Assembly: GCA_028716525.1 (NCBI GenBank)
Contig: JAQUPQ010000024.1
Coordinates: 1-57,967 of the forward strand
Direction: 5' to 3'
Length of the DNA: 57,967 nucleotides
From: Terriglobia bacterium
Lineage (GTDB): Bacteria; Acidobacteriota; Terriglobia; JAIQFV01
Shown: piece by piece, positions 33,062-40,795 of the stretch
Layout of the letters: each line of letters starts with the position of its first letter
Position numbering within the stretch: position 1 is the first letter of the stretch
Made by a program: the position numbers and the translations under genes
Notes under the pieces: model-generated
Databases searched by the model: none
What the model saw: the letters and a program-made list of their open reading frames with translations, nothing else
Told to the model about the DNA's origin: nothing

Positions 33062-33793
33062 TCATTTGAGAATGGCGATCATCTCGCGCACGGCTTGATC
33101 CAGGCCCACGAGGGTGGCGCGCGCGATGATGTTGTGCCCGATATTCAATTCCTGTATCTCGGACAGGGCGGCGATGGGCCGAACATTTCGATACGTGAGT
33201 CCATGCCCCGCAAGAATTTCCAGACCTCGTTTCGCGCCCAATTCGGCCGCATACTTCACCTTACTGAGTTCGGCATCGATTTGAGGTTGATTGGCGGGTG
33301 TAATGTAAAGAGAGGCATCGGAATATCGTGCGGTGTTCAACTCGATCATCCGGACGCCCATATCGGCGGCGGCTTCAATAGCCTCTTTTTCCGGGTCGAT
33401 GAAAAGGCTGACCGCCATGCCGCTATCGCGCAGTTTCCGGGCGGCGTTCTTTAAAAGCTCGAATTGAGCCGTGCAATTCAGTCCCCCCTGAGTGGTCACC
33501 TCGTTGGGTTGTTCCGGAACCAGGGTGGCGATGTCGGGTTTGATTTCGAGCGCCACATTAATCATCTCCGGCGATGCGGCCATCTCCAAATTCAATCGAG
33601 TCTTCACTATTTCACGGAGCAGTTCGACATCCCGGTCCTGGATGTGTCGGCGGTCGGCACGAAGATGAACAGTAATCTGGTTGGCGCCGGCATTTTCCGC
33701 AATCATGGCCGCAGTCGCGGGATCGGGCTCATTAGTCCGGCGTGCTTCCCGCAACGTGCCGATATGGTCAACGTTAACGCCCAGGCGAGTCAT
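33062..33793 (-). CDS. pdxJ: Pyridoxine 5'-phosphate synthase
   Basis: PdxJ condenses deoxyxylulose-5-phosphate with 3-amino-2-oxopropyl phosphate to form pyridoxine phosphate (DXP-dependent vitamin B6 route). The 243-residue TIM barrel shows the start TRLGVNVDHIGTLREAR, GANQITVHLRADRRHIQDRD, NLEMAASPEMI, LVPEQPNEVTTQGGLN, SLFIDPE and LAGHGLTYRNV with IGHNIIARA. It overlaps the upstream glycosyltransferase by 20 bp, the last gene of a long minus-strand series. Confidence 0.97.
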   Translation of the reverse strand: MTRLGVNVDHIGTLREARRTNEPDPATAAMIAENAGANQITVHLRADRRHIQDRDVELLREIVKTRLNLEMAASPEMINVALEIKPDIATLVPEQPNEVTTQGGLNCTAQFELLKNAARKLRDSGMAVSLFIDPEKEAIEAAADMGVRMIELNTARYSDASLYITPANQPQIDAELSKVKYAAELGAKRGLEILAGHGLTYRNVRPIAALSEIQELNIGHNIIARATLVGLDQAVREMIAILK

Positions 33794-34541
33794 GGCTTGC
33801 CTCCCAACGATATCGTCCTCGAAAATAATTCCAACGAATGCGGATCAAATCAAGAAACATCTCCCGGGCATCTGAGAAGAGCCGCACCTTGGATCCCTCG
33901 GCATGGTCCCAACGAACCGGTACTTCCAAAATGCGCAGGCCGCGGATTTTGGCGAGAAACAGAATCTCGGGATCGAATCCAAACCGGAAGATTCTCTGCC
34001 GCTCAAACAAGGGTAAGACCGCACTTCGCCGAAAAGCCTTAAATCCGCATTGGGTATCGGTGAATTTTAATCCCAAGAGCCAGCGGACCAAACGGTTAAA
34101 TACTTTTCCCGATTGTTCCCGCATCCAGGGTTGATGAATGCCGATAAGCGCCCGGTCCAGCCCTCGCGAGCCCAAGGTCACATCCGCCAGGCCCGAAAGA
34201 ATGGGATCTACCAATTTCTGTGCTTCCTCGATGGGTGCTGATAAGTCAGCGTCCGTGAAAAGGACACACTCGGCACGCGACTCTTGAACTCCGTGTCCGA
34301 CACTATATCCCTTTCCACGGTTGCCATCGTTTTGGACCAAGCGGATGTGGGAGTCGGATAGACTGGATTGGCGCACAATGGCGGCCGTGGAATCGGTGGA
34401 ACCGTCATTGACGATCAGCACTTCGTAAGTCCATTTTTCCTTTTGGAGAAATCTCGATACCTGCTGAATCGTCGATACAATACGATCACCCTCGTTAAAT
34501 GCCGGAATAACGATGGAGAGCTCAGGGATGGAAGCACTCAT
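33774..34541 (-). CDS. Family 2 glycosyltransferase, dolichyl-phosphate-glucose synthase-like
   Basis: GT-A enzyme of 255 residues resembling ALG5/DPG-synthase: it would attach a sugar from a nucleotide donor to a polyprenyl phosphate. Motifs: LSIVIPAFNEGDRIVSTI, VLIVNDGSTDSTAAIV, NRGKGYSVGHGV, FTDADLSAPIEE (metal-binding DAD), VTLGSRGLDRA, DTQCGFKAFRR and FGFDPEILFLA. No C-terminal membrane segments. It begins 12 bp after the phospholipase-like gene and overlaps pdxJ by 20 bp. Polyprenyl-linked sugar use in cell-surface glycans is a family-based guess. Confidence 0.88.
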   Translation of the reverse strand: MSASIPELSIVIPAFNEGDRIVSTIQQVSRFLQKEKWTYEVLIVNDGSTDSTAAIVRQSSLSDSHIRLVQNDGNRGKGYSVGHGVQESRAECVLFTDADLSAPIEEAQKLVDPILSGLADVTLGSRGLDRALIGIHQPWMREQSGKVFNRLVRWLLGLKFTDTQCGFKAFRRSAVLPLFERQRIFRFGFDPEILFLAKIRGLRILEVPVRWDHAEGSKVRLFSDAREMFLDLIRIRWNYFRGRYRWEASHDSPGR

Positions 34542-34553
34542 AAGGCCGTAGCA

Positions 34554-35399
34554 CTATTGGGAAGGTAAAGGGGGTTTACCGGCATTGACCCAGGCGGTGT
34601 ACCAATAAGACCCCACTGAGCCAACGGCATCTGAAATTTCCTGCGAAAGCATCGGGCCGATTTCGTTGTAGAGATGATCAAAGTATACATCCGTATACCC
34701 CCCGGCACCCTCCAGTGCCCGACGGTCGGCCAGCAGGAAGTTATCCAGCCACACAAAATTATCGAGCGCCATTTCGAAGGCGTGTTCAGTGGGATCTTTC
34801 AAATACTCTGGTCGGGAAGGGCGTAAAAGCAGGAAATTGGAGAAGCGGTCGAACAAACTGACCTCAATGCGCTCGCCGATGCCATTCTGCCCGGAGAGCT
34901 GTCCATTGTAATTCTCAGTGAGCCGAAATGGATCCGTTGCATCGGCCACATAATGCGCCAACCACGCCGAAGTTTCCCGGACTTGGTCCCAGTTCTTGGC
35001 CCGAAAGGCCTGGGTCAATCGCAGGTGATATTCCCCGATATACCACGGCAGGATTCCATTGCGGTTCAGCTTATAAGCGCCGTATTGCTGTCGAGCCTGG
35101 TTGTAATTGTGAGACAAAAGCGGGAAGGGGTATTTCCCGTAACGGTCCAGATAAATGAAATGCCTCACGGCCTCGGCTCGATTGGTCAGCGCCGTCTTTT
35201 CGGAGTCGTTCACGTGGTCCAAAAGATAGCCGCGTTGGCTGGAGTAGAAAGGGCGCAATTCCGGCGGCAGGCTGTCAACGGCTTTATCCACAACAATGCG
35301 GTGGGCCTTGGGTCCCCATCCCCACAGTGGAGAATCCGATGCCGTCACTGAAATTGCAAGGATTAAGATGGCGACTTTTACGACTCTTGTGAGAGGCAT
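34554..35399 (-). CDS. Secreted zinc phospholipase C / S1-P1 nuclease-like protein, ligands altered
   Basis: 281 residues with signal peptide (about 1-20). The mature N-terminus has WGPKAHRIV (W28, H33), the same W-x4-H spacing that forms a zinc site in P1 nuclease. Further likely ligands are D61/H62 and D65 (LLDHVND), H80, and H149/D153 in AHYVADATDP. Two positions where family members normally have His are changed: the PFH-type position is R159 (DPFRLTENYNGQ) and the GIHxRFE-type position is G175 (GIGERIE). It may therefore be inactive or bind fewer metals. ATG 35399 is used; a start six codons earlier is possible. It lies between a permease and a glycosyltransferase on the same strand. Confidence 0.72.
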   Translation of the reverse strand: MPLTRVVKVAILILAISVTASDSPLWGWGPKAHRIVVDKAVDSLPPELRPFYSSQRGYLLDHVNDSEKTALTNRAEAVRHFIYLDRYGKYPFPLLSHNYNQARQQYGAYKLNRNGILPWYIGEYHLRLTQAFRAKNWDQVRETSAWLAHYVADATDPFRLTENYNGQLSGQNGIGERIEVSLFDRFSNFLLLRPSRPEYLKDPTEHAFEMALDNFVWLDNFLLADRRALEGAGGYTDVYFDHLYNEIGPMLSQEISDAVGSVGSYWYTAWVNAGKPPLPSQ

Positions 35400-35490
35400 C
35401 TCCGGTCCAAACAGCATTCAAATCAAAGTCATTGATGTACTTGAGAATCGAGCGTCCGTTGACTTATGTCCCGCCCAGGGAATGGAACTT

Positions 35491-36975
35491 TCAGTCTCCC
35501 TCGGCCGAAACGGTAACGTTATTGGAACGGAGTTTACTATTAATCCGCCCGTAAAGGAAATAGATTACGATTCCGATCAAGAACCAACCGATGAATCGCA
35601 GCCACGTGATCCAGGGTAGATAGCACATTAGAATCAGGCAACAGATGATGCTGAGGATGGGGACAACCGGCACCCAGGGACAGCGAAACGGGCGCGGCCG
35701 CTCGGGGTCAATGCGCCGAAGAACGATCACACCGGCCGATACCAGGATAAACGCAAACAACGTACCGATGTTGGTAAATTCCACCGCCGAGTTGATGTCC
35801 ACAAACGCCGCGAAGGAAGCCACTCCTACGCCCGTGATGATGGTCGTCACATGCGGCGTGCGAAAGCGGGGGTGCACGTGCGCAAATTTCTTGGGCAACA
35901 AACCGTCCCGCGACATCGAAAAGAAGATTCGGGGTTGGCCCATTTGAAAAACCAGAAGCACCGCGGTCATGGCGATGACCGCCCCGAAAGCCACTATTCC
36001 CGAGGCCCAATTCAAATTGATCAGCCGCAAGGCGGTGGTCAAGGGCTCAGCGGTCCCAAGCTGTTTATAAGGCACAATCCCCGTGAGCACGGCGGTCACG
36101 GCAACATAGAGAACCGTGCAGATGATCAAAGACGTAATCATCCCGATGGGCATATCGCGCTGCGGATTGCGGGCTTCCTCGGCGGTTGTAGAAACGGCGT
36201 CAAATCCGATGTAGGCGAAAAACACCAACGAAGCGCCCGTCAAAACACCGTGCATGCCGTTGGGCATGAAAGGATGCCAATGCTCGGGCCTCACGTATTT
36301 GACCCCGACCACAACGAACCCGATCACCACCGCCAGTTTGATGGCCACAATGACCGAATTAAAATTGGCTGATTCCTTGATTCCAACAACGAGAAGAACC
36401 GTAATAGCGGCGACAATAAACACGGCAGGAAGATTGATGAAAATAGGCATTCCGAACAGGTGTGGCGCCGCCGCCAAAATATCGGGCGAGCTCATGGCGG
36501 TGTTGTAATTGGTGGTCAGCCACCGCGGCAGCTCAACTCCAAATCCATGGAGCAGGTCCTGAAAATAGCCGGACCAGCTCACCGCCACGGCCACATTTCC
36601 CACGGCATATTCCAAAATCAGGTCCCAGCCGATAACCCAGGCAATGAGTTCCCCCAGCGTGGCGTAGGCGTAGGTATAGGCGCTCCCGGAAATGGGGATC
36701 ATGGAGGCGAGTTCCGCATAGCATAAGGCGCAGAATCCACACGCCACAGCCGTCAAAAAATACGAAAGGATCAGGGCCGGTCCCGCGCCGGGACGCAAGC
36801 TGTCGCCAGCCGCGGCCGTGCCGGTGGTGGCAAAAATTCCCGCACCGATGATGGCGCCGATCCCTAGCGCCGTCAGGCTGACGGGCCCGAGGACCCGCTT
36901 CAACTGGTGCTCGGGTTTCCTGGCTTCTCCAAGAATGTCGTCCAGGGTCTTTCGCTTAAATAGCGGTGAAGACAC
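35491..36975 (-). CDS. APC-family amino acid permease
   Basis: Inner-membrane amino-acid transporter of about 494 residues with 12 or so membrane segments, cationic amino acid transporter (CAT/YhdG) subgroup. The substrate loop GIGAIIGAGIFATTGTAA in segment 1, CALCYAELASMIPISGSAYTY, and AYIGFDAVSTTAEEARNPQRD in segment 6 are typical. I place the start at a GTG (36975): AAAGGAG lies four bases upstream, within an open frame that continues to a TTG at 36996. The substrate cannot be read from the sequence. Confidence 0.92.
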   Translation of the reverse strand: MSSPLFKRKTLDDILGEARKPEHQLKRVLGPVSLTALGIGAIIGAGIFATTGTAAAGDSLRPGAGPALILSYFLTAVACGFCALCYAELASMIPISGSAYTYAYATLGELIAWVIGWDLILEYAVGNVAVAVSWSGYFQDLLHGFGVELPRWLTTNYNTAMSSPDILAAAPHLFGMPIFINLPAVFIVAAITVLLVVGIKESANFNSVIVAIKLAVVIGFVVVGVKYVRPEHWHPFMPNGMHGVLTGASLVFFAYIGFDAVSTTAEEARNPQRDMPIGMITSLIICTVLYVAVTAVLTGIVPYKQLGTAEPLTTALRLINLNWASGIVAFGAVIAMTAVLLVFQMGQPRIFFSMSRDGLLPKKFAHVHPRFRTPHVTTIITGVGVASFAAFVDINSAVEFTNIGTLFAFILVSAGVIVLRRIDPERPRPFRCPWVPVVPILSIICCLILMCYLPWITWLRFIGWFLIGIVIYFLYGRINSKLRSNNVTVSAEGD

Positions 36976-37098
36976 AATGCTCCTTTCACCGAACAATCGG
37001 CCCCGGGAAAGCTGTGCCGAGATTGTCGCATCCCGTCCGAAGGAGAATATTGCACACGCGCGCCGAAAGCTTACCCGAAATTCAGGTCACAAGAAAAG

Positions 37099-39366
37099 TT
37101 AAACCTCTTCCAGGTCGGCAAATTTCTCCATCAGCTTCTTGAGCCCATGATGAGGAAAGTTGATGCTGAGTTTAATTTCTTCTCCCTGGCCTTCGCTTCG
37201 CAATACGGTCCCGACCCCGTACTTCGGGTGTCGCACTTGGCTTCCCAAGGCGAATTTTGATTTCCATTTCTTTATCCCGCTCCCTTTGAAAGGGTTGGTG
37301 AAGGGCGAGGGTGTTCTCTTCGATGCGGGGTTGCCTTCTTTAATTCGGTTCAAATAATCCTGAATATCCTCCGGCGTGTCGTAGGTCACACCTTCGAAGG
37401 CCGCTCGGCGGCGGGGACCGCGTCCTCGCGTCAAATCGTTAATAAACTCACGAGGGATTTCATCAAGAAATCTCGACGGTTCAGTTCTGTCCGATGCCTC
37501 GGCACCGTAAAACCGCCGCGTTTGTGCCTGCGTCAAAAAGAGCCGATCTTTGGCGCGGGTCATGGCGACATAAAACAGCCGCCGCTCTTCCTCCAGTTCT
37601 TCTTGAGCAATCAGCGATCGGCTGTGCGGGAACAGGCCCTCTTCCAGTCCCACGATGAAGACCACCGAGAACTCCAGTCCTTTGGCGCTGTGCATGGTCA
37701 TGAGACTGATGGCCGCATTTTCATCATACGCATCCTGATCTGAAACCAAGGCGGCATGATCCAGGAAGGTGCGGAGGGATTCTTCCCGTTCGAACGCCTC
37801 AGCCGCTGCATTGGCAAGTTCATTAAGGTTTTCCAGCCGGCCGACGGCCTCTTCCGTCCCGTCCTCTTCCAGCATTTTTCGATAACCCGTGCACTCCACA
37901 ACATGCCGAATGAGTTCGGGAAGAGAGAGTTCTTCACGCTTCTGGCGGATGGACTGCATCAAAGCGGAAAAATCCGCCAATGCCCTTTGAGCTCGCGGTG
38001 AAAGCGCTCGCTCAGCCAGAGCATGATCCAGCGCTTGTTGAACGTCAAATTGATGCTCGCGAAGCAGTCTTTCCAAAATCTCCACAGTGGACTTACCGAC
38101 ACCGCGGGGCGGAGTATTCACGACCCGATACAAAGAAACCGCATCGTGTGGATTAACAGCCAATTTCAAATAACTCAGGATGTCTTTGATTTCGGCCCGA
38201 TCGTAAAAACTGAATCCCCCCACCATCCGATATGGGATGGCATAGCGGCGGAAGACCTCCTCGAAAACGCGCGACTGGGCATTGGTGCGGTACAAAACCA
38301 CGGAATGGAAATCCGGATGAGAGGCGCGTAACTGCTGCGCCTGTTCAGCGACAAACATCGCCTCACTCTCGGCATCCACACATCGGGATAAAGAAACCAA
38401 CTCTCCACCGTGACGTTCCGTCCATAACACCTTTTCATGGCGCTCGGAATTGTTGCTGACGACGGCGCTGGCAGCATTCAAGATGACTTGAGTGGAGCGG
38501 TAATTCTGTTCCAATTTAATAAGGCGCGCTTGCGGATAATCGTGCGAGAAATCGAGTATGTTGCGAATGTCGGCGCCTCTCCAGCGATAGATGGACTGGT
38601 CTTCATCTCCAACCACACAGAGATTTTGTTGCAGCTCAGTCAACTGTCGAATCAAGCGGTATTGAATTTGATTCGTGTCCTGATACTCGTCCACAAGGAC
38701 ATGTTGGAACCGTTGATTGTATCGTTCCCGGACGTCCGGAAACTGGCCTAATACCTCGACCGTCCGCAGGAGCAAATCATCAAAATCCAAACCGTTGTGA
38801 CTTTTGAGCCGCCGCTCATACAGATCAAAAAGAACGGCGACTTGCTGTCGGCGGGGATCGGAGGCGGCCGCGTAAAACTGTCGTGCGGACTGGCCATGAT
38901 TCTTGGCATAGCTGATTTGAGACAAAACGGAGCGCGGTGTAAGGGATTTGCTGTCGAGATCGACCTCCTTCAAACAGGCCTTCATGAGGGATTCCTGGTC
39001 GGTCTCATCGTAAATTGCAAAATCTCGCGAGTATCCCAAACGCTCAATTTCGCGGCGCAAGATGCGGACACACAAAGAATGAAAGGTGCAAATCAAAGGC
39101 CAGGAGGCATGGCGGCCTTGAAGCAAGCTCAGAACGCGGTCCTTCATCTGGTCGGCGGCCTTATTGGTAAACGTAACGGCCAAAATGTTCTCCGGCCGGA
39201 CTATTCCCGATTCGATCAAATAGGCAATTCGGTAAGTGATGACGCGTGTCTTCCCGCTTCCCGCACCCGCCAAAATCAACAAGGGACCTGCTCCATGCAA
39301 CACCGCTTCCCGCTGAGGAGAATTCAAATCATTGAGCAAGGATGAGGGACCTTCAGGTGAAACCAT
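37099..39366 (-). CDS. pcrA: UvrD/PcrA superfamily 1A DNA helicase
   Basis: 3'-5' DNA helicase for nucleotide excision repair, mismatch repair and clearing of stalled complexes. The 755-residue protein has motif I ILAGAGSGKTRVI, Ia VTFTNKAADQM, II VDEYQDTNQIQY, III VVGDEDQSIYRWRGAD, IV LEQNYRST, V MTMHSAKGLEF, VI LFYVAMTRAKDRLFL, and the C-terminal Tudor-like domain (VRHPKYGVGTVL) that in PcrA/UvrD binds RNA polymerase. The ATG has no ribosome-binding site; a promoter positioned to start on the ATG is described separately. Confidence 0.95.
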   Translation of the reverse strand: MVSPEGPSSLLNDLNSPQREAVLHGAGPLLILAGAGSGKTRVITYRIAYLIESGIVRPENILAVTFTNKAADQMKDRVLSLLQGRHASWPLICTFHSLCVRILRREIERLGYSRDFAIYDETDQESLMKACLKEVDLDSKSLTPRSVLSQISYAKNHGQSARQFYAAASDPRRQQVAVLFDLYERRLKSHNGLDFDDLLLRTVEVLGQFPDVRERYNQRFQHVLVDEYQDTNQIQYRLIRQLTELQQNLCVVGDEDQSIYRWRGADIRNILDFSHDYPQARLIKLEQNYRSTQVILNAASAVVSNNSERHEKVLWTERHGGELVSLSRCVDAESEAMFVAEQAQQLRASHPDFHSVVLYRTNAQSRVFEEVFRRYAIPYRMVGGFSFYDRAEIKDILSYLKLAVNPHDAVSLYRVVNTPPRGVGKSTVEILERLLREHQFDVQQALDHALAERALSPRAQRALADFSALMQSIRQKREELSLPELIRHVVECTGYRKMLEEDGTEEAVGRLENLNELANAAAEAFEREESLRTFLDHAALVSDQDAYDENAAISLMTMHSAKGLEFSVVFIVGLEEGLFPHSRSLIAQEELEEERRLFYVAMTRAKDRLFLTQAQTRRFYGAEASDRTEPSRFLDEIPREFINDLTRGRGPRRRAAFEGVTYDTPEDIQDYLNRIKEGNPASKRTPSPFTNPFKGSGIKKWKSKFALGSQVRHPKYGVGTVLRSEGQGEEIKLSINFPHHGLKKLMEKFADLEEV

Positions 39367-39372
39367 GAAGGC

Positions 39373-39401
39373 ATCTTAACGAAAATTATCAACCTTCGCA
39401 A
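39373..39401 (-). promoter_or_regulatory. Possible promoter giving a leaderless helicase mRNA
   Basis: Minus strand: TTGCGA (39401-39396), 17-bp spacer, TAAGAT (39378-39373), each matching 4 of 6. Six bases then separate the -10 from the ATG at 39366, so initiation at the usual distance falls on the first base of the start codon. The gene also lacks a Shine-Dalgarno sequence. Confidence 0.35.
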
Positions 39402-39457
39402 TGCGGGTTGATGCGTGTAAAGAGGTGGGAATAATCGAAGGCGAAATGGGGAACTTT

Positions 39458-40624
39458 TTACCCCGTTATGATCTTGTGGCGTGGGCTGGACTCCACTGCG
39501 TTGCGCAAGTCCAGCCACTCGGATTTCGGGACGGAAAGAAAATACTTCACCACGTCGGGGTCAAACTGTGCACCGGAGCAGCGAATAATTTCATCGCGAG
39601 CGGCTTCGTAAGTTGTGGCCTTGCGGTAGGGCCGATCCGATGTCATGGCGTCATAGCAATCGATGACCGAGAAAATTCGGGCTCCCAGGGGAATATCGGA
39701 GCCTTTCAGCTTTCTTGGATAGCCCGTTCCATCAAAGCGCTCCTGGTGCGCCAGGACGATCTCGGAGGCCGGCCTTAGCGGTTCGATGCCTTCCAAAATC
39801 CACGCTCCGATTTGGGGATGTTTCCGCATTTCAACCCATTCCTCTTCGGTTAATTTGGCGGGCTTCAACAAAATGGTATCCGAAATGCCGATTTTACCGA
39901 TATCGTGGAGCATGGCCCCACGTCCGATGTCTTGTAACAACGACACCGGAACTCCCATAGCTCGGGATAATCGTACCGTGTATTCGGCAACGCGCTTGGA
40001 ATGTCTTTGGGTTTCGTGCTCCCGTGCGTCGAGGGCCGTAATCAACGCTTCCAATGTGGTATCGGGTGCATCCTGCAGGTTGGCAAAGGTGTGTTTCAGC
40101 TCCAAGGTTTGAGTTTTGACCTGCTGTTCCAACTGCAAAATATAATGCTTTTCCTGACGCTTTTCCTGATGTCGGGCTAGCGCCTTCCGAACAACATTTG
40201 AGATCTGCTCGACTTGGAATGGCTTCAACACGTAATCCAAGGCGCCTATCTTCATCGCTTGAACCGCCAGGGAAACATCTTCACATGCGGTCAGCAACAG
40301 CACTCCTACGTCTTCGTGGGTTTTGACGATAGTCTCCAGCAGTTCGATTCCGGTCATCCCCGGCATTCTGACGTCGGAAAGAACCAGATCAAAGGGATGT
40401 GCCGCCAGAGCCTTGAGCGCTTCCTGACCGCTCTCGACGAGTCGGGGTTCATAGCCCTGAGCCTCCAGGCACTCCCCCAAAAGGGCGCGGATGGCCTCTT
40501 CATCATCGACCACCAGGATCTTTCTTGGAGGGGCCGGCTCCGCGGCTTTAGGCCGCATAGTAGGGTGAAACATGCTCTCCCGGGTTTTTAAATCGCTAGA
40601 GTGATTCAAAGTTCGAAGTTCCAC
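39458..40624 (-). CDS. Response regulator with HD-GYP phosphodiesterase domain
   Basis: Two-component output protein predicted to degrade cyclic di-GMP. Receiver domain (about residues 34-150: KILVVDDEEAIRALL, phospho-Asp in DLVLSDVRMPGMTG, Lys in YVLKPF), a coiled linker, then HD-GYP (about 200-388: HDIGKIGISDTILLKPAKL, AHQERFDGTGYPRKL, DCYDAMTSDRPYR). The usual HHE before DGxGYP reads HQE. A GTG at 40624 has GAGG nine bases upstream and is used; ATG at 40573 is an alternative. It follows a diguanylate cyclase gene on the same strand, so synthesis and breakdown enzymes are neighbours. Confidence 0.92.
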   Translation of the reverse strand: MELRTLNHSSDLKTRESMFHPTMRPKAAEPAPPRKILVVDDEEAIRALLGECLEAQGYEPRLVESGQEALKALAAHPFDLVLSDVRMPGMTGIELLETIVKTHEDVGVLLLTACEDVSLAVQAMKIGALDYVLKPFQVEQISNVVRKALARHQEKRQEKHYILQLEQQVKTQTLELKHTFANLQDAPDTTLEALITALDAREHETQRHSKRVAEYTVRLSRAMGVPVSLLQDIGRGAMLHDIGKIGISDTILLKPAKLTEEEWVEMRKHPQIGAWILEGIEPLRPASEIVLAHQERFDGTGYPRKLKGSDIPLGARIFSVIDCYDAMTSDRPYRKATTYEAARDEIIRCSGAQFDPDVVKYFLSVPKSEWLDLRNAVESSPRHKIITG

Positions 40625-40795
40625 GGCAAAATTCCTCGCCTAAAAATATTGAGTCCAACTCCCTATTCTTTATCGGCACATCACAACCTTCCCTTTAGGA
40701 AAACTTTTTCCGGGTGTGAGATCCAAACGAATCCACACGCATGGATGCGATCTGCAAGCCCACCAGGAGGCCACAAAGGGTATCGACAAAATCGC

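Noticed and set aside
35296-35619. Plus-strand open frame of 107 codons
   Set aside because: It overlaps the ends of two well-supported minus-strand genes and has no recognisable domain.
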